A stretch of 64,000 bases of DNA from Dyella flava (lineage in GTDB: Bacteria > Pseudomonadota > Gammaproteobacteria > Xanthomonadales > Rhodanobacteraceae). The stretch's first letter is position 1. Each line of letters begins with the position of its first letter. The stretch is from contig NZ_JADIKE010000019.1 in NCBI RefSeq assembly GCF_016904955.1, forward strand, positions 1 through 64,000, read 5' to 3'. Positions 9,067 through 16,111 of the stretch are shown here, one piece after another. Below the pieces are notes generated by a model. It was given only the letters and a program-made list of their open reading frames with translations, made no database searches and was not told the origin of the DNA. Position numbers and translations under genes: made by a program.

Positions 9067-9210
9067 ATGAAGACGCCTCAAGCTCGGACCACATTTCTCA
9101 GCGCCATCGCGACAAAAGCTGCTGCAGCGTGTTCCCTCACTGCGAGCACGCCCCATGAGGGCGATTACGCGCACCCGGTGCTTTCCTTCTATCATTTGCC
9201 ATGGTGCTAG
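9067..9210 (+). CDS. Possible 47-aa small ORF before the phosphatase gene
   Basis: An ATG with a good ribosome site (GAGGTG, seven bases upstream) opens a 47-codon frame beginning MKTPQARTTFLSAIATKAAA and ending YHLPWC. The stop lies just before the HAD phosphatase start at 9217. The N-terminus has a short Ala-rich hydrophobic stretch that could be a poor signal peptide. It may be a small protein or leader peptide. I do not recognise it. Confidence 0.33.
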   Translation: MKTPQARTTFLSAIATKAAAACSLTASTPHEGDYAHPVLSFYHLPWC

Positions 9211-9216
9211 ACCGCA

Positions 9217-9912
9217 ATGATTGAATCCATGCCCATCTCCGAACGCATCGCCATCTTCGACCTGGACGGCACACTTATCGATGCCGTGCCGGATATCGTC
9301 TCGGCCATCAACCATGTCATGGACGATTACAAGCTGCCGCCGGTATCACTTGCCGAGGCGGCATCGCTGATGGGAGATGGTCTGCGCCAGTTCGCACTGC
9401 GGGTGTTTCAGCGACGTGGCCTGACGGCCGGCGAAGACGATATCGCAACCTTCATCGAACACTACAGCCGCCATCCCGTCATCCGCACGAAGCTGTACCC
9501 GGATGTGGCCGACACGCTCAACGCCCTTGCCGACGCCGGCTGGCGCTTGATCGTATGCAGCAACAAGAAGGAGGCCCTGGCCGATCGCATCCTGGATCAG
9601 CTTGGCATCCGGTCTTATTTCGCCGTGGTATGCGGTGGCGATACGGTTGTTGCGCACAAGCCCGATCCCAGTCACCTTGCCGAAGCCTTGTCGCGCGCCA
9701 ACGGCAAGGCGGACCAGGCGGTGATGATCGGGGATTACCAGGCGGATATATGGCCGGCGCGCATCCTGGGTATCCCGAGCATTTTTGCGTCGTGGGGATA
9801 CGGACGCCAGGAGATGGGAGACCAGGCCACCCGTATTGCAGAACGGTTCAAGGATCTGCCGGCCTTGCTGGATGAAGTGCGTCCAGCTGTCGCGGCAAGT
9901 GCAGAACCTTAG
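9217..9912 (+). CDS. HAD-superfamily hydrolase, phosphoglycolate phosphatase-like
   Basis: This 231-residue cytoplasmic phosphatase has all HAD motifs: motif I FDLDGTLID (about residues 14-22, with the nucleophile and acid aspartates), a helical cap of the Gph/PGP type, motif II VCSNK near residue 115, the motif III lysine in VAHKPDP, and motif IV MIGDYQADIWPA. Length and cap suggest a Gph-like enzyme acting on 2-phosphoglycolate or another small phosphate ester, but sequence alone does not fix the substrate. A second ATG five codons in (MPISERIAIF) is an alternative start. The stop codon is part of a long palindrome shared with the next convergent gene. Confidence 0.85.
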   Translation: MIESMPISERIAIFDLDGTLIDAVPDIVSAINHVMDDYKLPPVSLAEAASLMGDGLRQFALRVFQRRGLTAGEDDIATFIEHYSRHPVIRTKLYPDVADTLNALADAGWRLIVCSNKKEALADRILDQLGIRSYFAVVCGGDTVVAHKPDPSHLAEALSRANGKADQAVMIGDYQADIWPARILGIPSIFASWGYGRQEMGDQATRIAERFKDLPALLDEVRPAVAASAEP

Positions 9913-9961
9913 GGCCTGTTTACACTATTTGCGTAACTCGCAAATAGTGTAAACAGGCCCT
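9911..9961. terminator. Perfect 23-bp palindrome spanning two convergent stop codons
   Basis: Positions 9911-9933 are the exact reverse complement of 9939-9961, with a 5-base TAACT loop. The arm starts AGGGCCTGTTTACACTATTT. The phosphatase TAG (9910-9912) and the SDR stop (9960-9962 on the minus strand) lie at the two outer ends, so the two genes end inside the same hairpin. It should act as a bidirectional terminator, or be a repeat that landed exactly between the genes. Confidence 0.8.
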
Positions 9962-10739
9962 AGAACAGCCCGGGATAACGGCCACCATCCATCAGCAGGT
10001 TTTGTCCGGTTATGTAACCGGCATGGACGCTGCAAAGAAAAGCACATGCCGCGCCAAATTCGCGCGGGCGCCCGAAACGGTTGGCGGGAATGGTCTGAAT
10101 CGCTTTTCTTTCCAGCTCTTCGACCGTCGTGCCGAGATGTTTGGCATGTGCGCTCAGCAACGAGGTTGAGCGTTCGGTGTCGTAGACGCCTGGAAGCAAG
10201 TTGTTGATCGTGACATTGCGCGCGGCAACGCTGCGCGCCACATTGCTGGAAAAGCCGGTCAGTCCAAGCCTTGGCGCGGCGGAAAGGCCGTAGGCGTCGA
10301 TGGGCGACTTGACCGCCCAGCTCGTGATGTTGATGACGCGGCCGAAACCCCGCTCCATCATGCCGTCCACCGTCATGCGGATAAGCTCCACCGGCGCCAG
10401 CATGTTGCTGTTGATGGCTCGTTCCCAGTCTTCCAGCGTAAAGCTGCGGAAGTCTCCGGTCGATGGACCGCTCGCATTGGTGATCAGGATATCCGGCGTT
10501 GCGCACCTGGCGACCGCGCTGCGACGACCTTGCTCGGTGGTGATGTCACACGGCAAGGCCGACACCTCGACGCGGTAGCTTTGCCGGATGTCATCGGCGG
10601 CTTGTTCAAGCGTGGATTGCGTGCGTGCGAGCAGCACCAGATTGACGCCCTCGGCGGCAAGGGCATCGGCGCAAGCGCGGCCAAGTCCCTGGCTGCCGCC
10701 GCAGACCAAGGCCCACTTGCCTTTGATTCCCAGGTCCAT
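9960..10739 (-). CDS. Short-chain dehydrogenase/reductase, atypical catalytic motif
   Basis: This is a 259-residue Rossmann-fold protein related to 3-oxoacyl-ACP reductases. The NAD(P) motif CGGSQGLG is near residue 14, with NASGPSTGDF and the serine region NITSWAVKSPIDAYGLSAAP. In classical members a lysine sits four residues after the catalytic tyrosine (YxxxK); here the matching stretch is YGLSA, so the lysine is missing. A subgroup of SDR proteins has similarly changed motifs (GLSNGAR-type), so this may be a distinct activity. The start at 10739 (MDLGIKGKWALV) gives the normal family length. It lies 10 bases after the MFS transporter stop, so the two are probably co-transcribed. Confidence 0.85.
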   Translation of the reverse strand: MDLGIKGKWALVCGGSQGLGRACADALAAEGVNLVLLARTQSTLEQAADDIRQSYRVEVSALPCDITTEQGRRSAVARCATPDILITNASGPSTGDFRSFTLEDWERAINSNMLAPVELIRMTVDGMMERGFGRVINITSWAVKSPIDAYGLSAAPRLGLTGFSSNVARSVAARNVTINNLLPGVYDTERSTSLLSAHAKHLGTTVEELERKAIQTIPANRFGRPREFGAACAFLCSVHAGYITGQNLLMDGGRYPGLF

Positions 10740-10749
10740 CGCGATGCCC

Positions 10750-12003
10750 TCAGCTGGCCGCCTTCGGTTTTCCGGTCTCCCGCAAGGTGAACGACACCAG
10801 CAAAGCCAGCATGATGATGGCGACCCAGAACAGGCTCGACTTGAAGAAATGAAGTTCCGGATTGATCGTCGACGCGCCAATCGTTTTTCCGATGTGCTTG
10901 GAAAAAACCGGTCCTAACAACGCCGTGACGCCGAAGGTGATGAAGTTGATCGCACCGGTAGCGCTGCCTTTGACGTTGTCCGGATTGGCCTCTTTGATGA
11001 TCGTGTAGGGAATCATCGCGGCGCCGGAGGCAACGCCGAAGATCAGCAGCGTGATCCAGGGAGGCAATACGCCCGGCACAAACGTCAGCTGCAAGGCACA
11101 GGCCAGCATGGCGCTTACGCCGATGAGCAGCGCCACTTTTCTACGATGCAATGCGTCGGCCAGCCAACCGAACAGCGGACAGCCAAAGACCCAGCCGAAC
11201 GGCACCATCGAAATGGCAAACACGGCATCGTGATAACTGAATAAGCGATCGACCTGGAACAGCCGAACGCCCCACACCATGTCCCCAATGGTGGTTGGCG
11301 CAAACAGCAGGCCCGACACGATACCGCACAGGTACGATTGCGGATTACTCAGTACAACCTTGTACGGTGTAAGGAAATTGCGTTTTTCGCCCGCCGCGGT
11401 CGTGTGGTGCTCGCGTGGCGTCACGATCATCAAGCCCACCGCCACCACCAATACCACGATGCCCATGCCCGTCCAGAACTGGTGGATATTGGCGAAGCCA
11501 TGAATCAGCGGTCCCACCGCGATCTGCCCCATGGATCCGCCCAGCATGCCAAAGCACTGGGTAAATCCGATCGCCGTCGCCAGGCTCTTGGCAGAGAACC
11601 CACGCGATGCAAGGTAGACCGCACTGGTGAAAGCGAATGCCGAGCCGGCGCCCTGCAGCAGGCGTCCGACGTCGCCCAGGGAAGCCTCAGGTATGGAAAA
11701 AAGCACACAGCCCAGGGCGAGCAGCGCCATGCCGGCGGGTGCGACATAGCGAGCGCCAAAACGATCAAGCAAGATGCCCGCCACCAGGCTGGTGGTTGAA
11801 TAGGTGTAGTAGTACAGGCCCAGGATCGAGCTGAGGGCGAGCGTGGTCACGCCGAACGCCTGCTCCAGTTCCGGAAGCATCACGGCCGGCGCGGAACGCG
11901 ACGCGTACTCCAGGAAGTAAAACACCACCGCAAACCCCCACGCGATGGCGTAGGTGGTTGCCGCGGTTCGAACTGCCGGGATGACTGCGGGTTTTGCGCT
12001 CAT
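10750..12003 (-). CDS. MFS transporter
   Basis: A 417-residue inner-membrane permease with about 12 hydrophobic segments. The first reads YAIAWGFAVVFYFLEYASR, and the loop between segments 2 and 3 has the MFS signature-like GILLDRFGARYVAP. A central loop around residues 200-220 (TPREHHTTAAGEKRN) separates the two six-helix halves, and loop 8-9 has GWLADALHRRKVA. The GFTQCFGMLGGSMGQ stretch resembles transporters for organic acids or sugar phosphates. The start at 12003 (MSAKPAV) is more likely than the ATG 12 codons upstream, which adds a poor leader. It is first in a two-gene unit with the SDR enzyme, so the substrate may be what that enzyme modifies. Confidence 0.85.
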   Translation of the reverse strand: MSAKPAVIPAVRTAATTYAIAWGFAVVFYFLEYASRSAPAVMLPELEQAFGVTTLALSSILGLYYYTYSTTSLVAGILLDRFGARYVAPAGMALLALGCVLFSIPEASLGDVGRLLQGAGSAFAFTSAVYLASRGFSAKSLATAIGFTQCFGMLGGSMGQIAVGPLIHGFANIHQFWTGMGIVVLVVAVGLMIVTPREHHTTAAGEKRNFLTPYKVVLSNPQSYLCGIVSGLLFAPTTIGDMVWGVRLFQVDRLFSYHDAVFAISMVPFGWVFGCPLFGWLADALHRRKVALLIGVSAMLACALQLTFVPGVLPPWITLLIFGVASGAAMIPYTIIKEANPDNVKGSATGAINFITFGVTALLGPVFSKHIGKTIGASTINPELHFFKSSLFWVAIIMLALLVSFTLRETGKPKAAS

Positions 12004-12092
12004 AAGGATGCCCTGGCCGCCTGCGATGCAAAGGACCATTCGCGCGATGGTTACGCGCAGCTAAACGATACGTAAGGCCGCTCAGGGGGTAT

Positions 12093-12208
12093 TGGACAAA
12101 AACGCCTCGTTAGGAACAGATACGATCCCAGGGCGCCTTGCTTGTGGGCGCTACACAAGCGCTTTAGATGGCACCAATGCCATGGTGGCGAAATATGGAT
12201 TTTGTCCA
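12093..12208. promoter_or_regulatory. Candidate operators in a divergent promoter region
   Basis: Between the divergent MFS and PoxB genes lie TGGACAAAA (12093-12101) and its exact complement TTTTGTCCA (12200-12208), 98 bases apart, and between them TGGCA-ccaa-TGCCA (12169-12182). Such paired sites could bind a regulator that loops DNA. No regulator gene adjoins directly, so this is an inference from pattern only. Confidence 0.4.
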
Positions 12209-12367
12209 TAGCCCGTCAGACGCGTACAAGCCGACCACCGCTTATAGCGCTAACGTTTGAATTCGCATCGGCATGCCCGTGCTAAGCGCTCCACCATACG
12301 CTCACTCGCTTATCGCGCGCCCTAGCCTGCCCCGCCCTCAAGCCTGCCAATTAGGGAGATCATCACC

Positions 12368-14080
12368 ATGGCCATGTCCTCCGCCGAATACGTTGCCAAA
12401 GTTTTCGAACAGGCGGGCATCAAACACGTCTACGGTGTCGTCGGCGATTCGCTGAATGGCCTGACTGATGCTTTCCGCCGCAGCTCGGTCGAATGGCTGC
12501 ATATGCGCCATGAGGAAGCCGCCGCGTTTGCCGCCGGCGCCGAAGCGCACTTGACCGGTGAGCTGGCCGTCTGCGCCGGCAGTTGCGGGCCGGGCAATCT
12601 ACACCTTATCAATGGCCTGTTCGACTGCCACCGCAGCGGCGTGCCGGTGCTGGCCATCGCCTCGCATATTCCGAGCAGCGAAATCGGTATCGATTATTTC
12701 CAGGCCACGCACCCGGAGATTCTGTTCAAGGAGTGCAGCCATTACGTGGAGCTGGTATCCAATCCGACTCAGCTTCCGCAGGTACTTGGCCGCGCCATGC
12801 GCACCGCCGTGGCAAGGCGCGGCGTCGCAGTGATCGTCATCCCCGGGGATGTGTCCCTGAAAGACGCCGTGGCGGAGGTTCCCCGCTGGTTTGTTCCGAC
12901 CAAGCCCATCCTGCATCCAGCGCCGGCCGATCTGGAGCGGCTGGCCAAGCTGCTGAAAGACGGGACGCGAATCACCATGTTCTGCGGCGCCGGTTGCGCC
13001 GGCGCCCACGATGAGGTTGTGGAGCTGGCCCGTCGTCTCAAGGCGCCGATCGTGCATACGCTGCGCGGCAAGGAGTTCATGGAATATGACAACCCTTATG
13101 ATGTCGGCATGACCGGACTGGTCGGCTTTGCGTCTGGCTACGCCGCGATGAAAGACTGCGACACCTTGCTGCTGCTCGGCACCGATTTTCCGTATCGCCA
13201 GTTCTTTCCCAAGAACGCCAAGATCGCGCAGATCGATCTGCGCCCCGAAGCGCTGGGCAATCGCTGCCCACTCGACCTCGGCCTGATCGGCGATGTGCGT
13301 GAAACCCTGCAACTGCTGCTGCCGTCGATTGCCGAAAAAACCGATGCCGGCCATCTGAATGCCTCGCTCGCCCATTACAAGAAGGCCCGCGAAGGGCTCG
13401 ATGAGCTGGCCGAACCCAAAAGCGACCTTATTCACCCGCAGTACGTCACCAAGTTGGTGAGCGAACTGGCAACCGAGGACGCCATCTTCACGTGCGATGT
13501 CGGCACGCCGATCTTGTGGACGGCGCGCTACCTGAAGGTCAACGGCAAGCGCCGGATCGTCGGCTCGTTCAATCATGGCTCGATGGCCAATGCCATGCTG
13601 CATGCCATTGGTGCACAGGTCGCCCACCCGGATCGCCAGGTCATCTCCATGTCCGGCGATGGCGGCTTTGCCATGATGATGGGTGAATTTCTGACCCTGA
13701 CGCAGTTGGATCTGCCGGTAAAGATCGTGCTGCTGAACAACGGCACGCTGGGCTTTGTCGAGATGGAAATGAAGGCGAATGGCTTTATCGATTCGGGCTG
13801 CGACCTGATCAATCCAAACTTCGCGCAAATGGCCAGTGCCATAGGCGTCAAAGGCATTCGCGTGGAGCGCGCTGCAGACCTTAAGGCGGCGCTGACCGAA
13901 GCGCTTTCACACGATGGCCCCGCACTGGTCGATGTTGTCAGCGCCAGGCAGGAACTGGCCATGCCGCCGAAGACCACGTTCGACGAGGCCTACAAGTTCG
14001 GCCTTTTCATGCTGAAGGCGGTGCTGGATGGGCGCGGCAGCCAGTTGGTGGATCTGGCGAAGGTGAACCTGCTGCGCTGA
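12368..14080 (+). CDS. poxB: PoxB-like pyruvate oxidase/dehydrogenase (ThDP enzyme), copy 1
   Basis: This 570-residue enzyme matches the length of PoxB, a peripheral-membrane flavoprotein that decarboxylates pyruvate to acetate and passes electrons to ubiquinone. Evidence: the ThDP-activating glutamate in LHMRHEEAAAFAAGAEA (near residue 50), AGSCGPGNLHLINGL, the ThDP/Mg motif starting SGDGGFAMMMGEF and ending LNNGTLGF, and a C-terminal helix (FMLKAVLDGRGSQLVDLAK...LLR) like the lipid-binding peptide of E. coli PoxB. The start follows AGGGAG. A second paralogue lies at 26805. Acetate-forming overflow or stationary-phase metabolism is the likely role; other substrates are possible. Confidence 0.87.
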   Translation: MAMSSAEYVAKVFEQAGIKHVYGVVGDSLNGLTDAFRRSSVEWLHMRHEEAAAFAAGAEAHLTGELAVCAGSCGPGNLHLINGLFDCHRSGVPVLAIASHIPSSEIGIDYFQATHPEILFKECSHYVELVSNPTQLPQVLGRAMRTAVARRGVAVIVIPGDVSLKDAVAEVPRWFVPTKPILHPAPADLERLAKLLKDGTRITMFCGAGCAGAHDEVVELARRLKAPIVHTLRGKEFMEYDNPYDVGMTGLVGFASGYAAMKDCDTLLLLGTDFPYRQFFPKNAKIAQIDLRPEALGNRCPLDLGLIGDVRETLQLLLPSIAEKTDAGHLNASLAHYKKAREGLDELAEPKSDLIHPQYVTKLVSELATEDAIFTCDVGTPILWTARYLKVNGKRRIVGSFNHGSMANAMLHAIGAQVAHPDRQVISMSGDGGFAMMMGEFLTLTQLDLPVKIVLLNNGTLGFVEMEMKANGFIDSGCDLINPNFAQMASAIGVKGIRVERAADLKAALTEALSHDGPALVDVVSARQELAMPPKTTFDEAYKFGLFMLKAVLDGRGSQLVDLAKVNLLR

Positions 14081-14106
14081 TCGTTGGCGCGACATTGCGG
14101 AAAACC

Positions 14107-14130
14107 AAACGCCACCGAAAGGTGGCGTTT
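14107..14130. terminator. Terminator between poxB and the convergent decarboxylase gene
   Basis: A perfect 10-bp stem AAACGCCACC with GGTGGCGTTT and a GAAA tetraloop lies 27 bases after the poxB stop. The A-rich and T-rich flanks make it work in both directions for the two convergent genes. Confidence 0.8.
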
Positions 14131-14157
14131 GTGTATCCATGCTGCATGGCTCGGATG

Positions 14158-14961
14158 TCACTTTGCCGAGTGATCGACCAGCGTCTTGAGATCGGTCACG
14201 TCATACGACACCGACATGCGATAACCGTTACCGCAACGCAGTGGCGCCAGCTCCGACACTTCCTCGTTCTCGCACTCGGGCAGCGTCAGCTCGCCCTTGC
14301 CCATCCATGCATCGGCCACGGTGAAGTTATCCATGATGGACTCCACCAGTTCATGCACCGCAGGACGCTCCCACTGCCCTGCCGCCAAGCGCGGGAAGTG
14401 ACGCATATTGAGCGTGGGGCGCGAACCGAGCGTAGCCGGATCCGTCACCGCTTTTTCGAGCGTGACGGTGGCGCGCGCAATCCGCTGCCCGCCAGTCGAA
14501 GCACTTGCGCCGAATCGACCACCCGGCGCGAGCTTGGGCGATGCCGGACCACTGGCGGCAAACACCCGGGTCTGGAACACCGAAGCAAGCCGCTTGGGGA
14601 AGCCCTGTGCCCAACCACGCGCAAGCGCCGCATCGTTGTCGACGAAGATATATGGGCAATACATGACCGGCTTACCGTCGAGCAAGGCATCCACCAGAAT
14701 AAAGAACTCGCGGTACTGGTAGCGCGCCGGGTTGAGCAATTCGTCATGCTCGCCGGTGAATTGCCAATCGATGAAATACGCCTGCGCATGACCTTCCGCT
14801 TTAACGTCCGCCTGCAACTCCGCGGGCAGCAGCGACGCGACGGCTTGCGGGCGCGCCCAGAAATCCACGATCAGAAAATCACCGGCATAGTGCCAAGGCG
14901 GCGGCGGCGAAATGCTGGAGATGCCGCGAGGTGTCAGCGGTACGAAAAAATGGCTTTTCAT
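14158..14961 (-). CDS. Acetoacetate decarboxylase family protein
   Basis: The 267-residue product fits the acetoacetate decarboxylase (ADC) fold. Its hallmark is the Schiff-base lysine region, here WAQGFPKRLASV with Lys123. In ADC a second basic residue next to it lowers the pKa of the catalytic lysine; here that place is Arg124. Other family landmarks are YREFFILVDA and YCPYIFVDND before the lysine. Many ADC-like proteins act on larger keto acids rather than acetoacetate, so the reaction is uncertain. The start at 14961 follows AGGAATGAG on the minus strand; the in-frame ATG at 15033 would add 24 unlikely residues. It is convergent with poxB. Confidence 0.8.
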   Translation of the reverse strand: MKSHFFVPLTPRGISSISPPPPWHYAGDFLIVDFWARPQAVASLLPAELQADVKAEGHAQAYFIDWQFTGEHDELLNPARYQYREFFILVDALLDGKPVMYCPYIFVDNDAALARGWAQGFPKRLASVFQTRVFAASGPASPKLAPGGRFGASASTGGQRIARATVTLEKAVTDPATLGSRPTLNMRHFPRLAAGQWERPAVHELVESIMDNFTVADAWMGKGELTLPECENEEVSELAPLRCGNGYRMSVSYDVTDLKTLVDHSAK

Positions 14962-15138
14962 GTACTCATTCCTGGATGAATGCCGAGCAGGATCGCGGCC
15001 GATCTCGTGGTCATCAGGAGAATGTGTCGGCATGGACGGTATGACCGCGATCGGCTAACTGTGGCATTCACCCTTCGATCGATCTTGGACGAATATGACC
15101 GCGAAAGCTGGAAACGTACGCCGCGCGTGGAGGCGTGG

Positions 15139-15429
15139 TCAGAGTTCCTCTGTCCCGCACAGGCTTTCCAGCAACTCCCACAGCCGGTCCGCTTCGCCAT
15201 CGGCAATGACCTGGTAGGCGTTTCTTCCCTCCAGATGCCGATGCCGCATGCACATCCATCTCGCGGCACGCGTGCGGTCGCCGAGGCTGATCACCAGCAT
15301 GGCGGATAGATCGCTCAGCCGCTCTTCCAGGATGGAAAAGGCCGCGAAGGCGATTTGCTCGCGGGTGGCCTGAATCTCCTCCAGCCGCGCGCCCATCTCC
15401 CGGAATGAATCTACGTTACGCATACGCAT
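15139..15429 (-). CDS. Small protein with ParS/MbcA-like (DUF2384) domain
   Basis: A 96-residue protein. Residues 8-45 form predicted helices (FREMGARLEEIQATREQIAF). The C-terminal half, from LGDRTRAARWMCMRHRHLEG to NAYQVIADGEADRLWELLESL, resembles the antitoxin toxin-binding domain of Xre/MbcA/ParS proteins, whose pattern is LG...RA..WL...N..L.G..P..LI..G....V...L. No RES-domain toxin is adjacent. The start at 15429 follows AAAGG; an in-frame ATG at 15453 overlaps the upstream gene. It is co-directional with, and slightly separated from, a second similar gene, so they may form one unit. Confidence 0.6.
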   Translation of the reverse strand: MRMRNVDSFREMGARLEEIQATREQIAFAAFSILEERLSDLSAMLVISLGDRTRAARWMCMRHRHLEGRNAYQVIADGEADRLWELLESLCGTEEL

Positions 15430-15439
15430 GGACCTTTCT

Positions 15440-15700
15440 TCAATCGCGTTCACGGCGCCGGACTGCCCATAGAAAACCGATCACCAGATCGGCCTTGCCT
15501 TGCCTGACCAGCTCCTGCGCGGTCAAGCCGCCAAGTTCCCGGATACATACCGATCGGTACCATTCCTCGACGCGATGCGGATTGCCCTCAATAGCCGCAG
15601 CCAGACGGGATATTTGGACAGCGATATGGGCCGGGCGGCCAGGGGGTGACTCACCGGTCCTTGGTGACGACCATGACGCCAGCTCGCTTCTCGTGGTCAT
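15440..15700 (-). CDS. Second small protein with a DUF2384-like C-terminus
   Basis: An 86-residue protein whose first 30 residues are polar and probably flexible (SPRTGESPPGRP). The second half, VEEWYRSVCIRELGGLTAQE followed by LVRQGKADLVIGFL, fits the short DUF2384-like pattern W...PI.ELGG.TA.ELV..G.AD.V...L. The ATG follows AGGTG. It ends 10 bases before the start chosen for the next gene, which carries a fuller domain of the same type. Two orphan antitoxin-like domains side by side, without a toxin, suggest a regulatory role or a remnant of a toxin-antitoxin locus. Confidence 0.55.
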   Translation of the reverse strand: MTTRSELASWSSPRTGESPPGRPAHIAVQISRLAAAIEGNPHRVEEWYRSVCIRELGGLTAQELVRQGKADLVIGFLWAVRRRERD

Positions 15701-16111
15701 GGCTGCACCTGGTAGCGTGGGTGAGCGTTACGTTACGCCGGTGTGTGCGTGGGTTTCTTGCATTTTCTTGCACGTGAATGTGCTTTCCCGCCCGGCGTGA
15801 TCGCCATCCGGCCTCAAGAGATTGCCGTCAAAAGCAGCCTGGCGCCGGGCCACGCGGGCCCGGCCGATTGACCCAAAAACCGAAAGAAAACCGAATTAGA
15901 ACGTGAATTTCACGACAGGACGGGTCATCTAGCCTAATGTCCCCATCGAAAGGATGAATCAGACGTTGAGAGGGCCAATGGTCTGCTGAGTGGATTGGGT
16001 GACAGGTACTTTCGGCAAGAGGCGTGTACTAGGAGCCATCCCAACAGCGTCCGTGACTGAAGCCACGTTGGCCCGCTTCAGTATTCTTTGCGACGGCTGG
16101 AGAGTGGACCC
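15701..16111. other. Intergenic region before the LuxR-type regulator
   Basis: About 410 bases with no supported gene. It holds a short direct repeat (TTCTTGCA twice, 15754-15772), the GC palindrome GGGCC...GGCCC near 15847, and GTGAATTTCAC (15903-15913), an 11-base palindrome that could be a regulator site. The region should contain the promoters for the divergent small DUF2384-like genes and for the regulator at 16112. Confidence 0.4.

Noticed and set aside
12599..13828. 409-codon antisense frame within the first PoxB-like gene
   Set aside because: Antisense to a gene with complete ThDP motifs; His/Gln/Arg-rich shadow composition.
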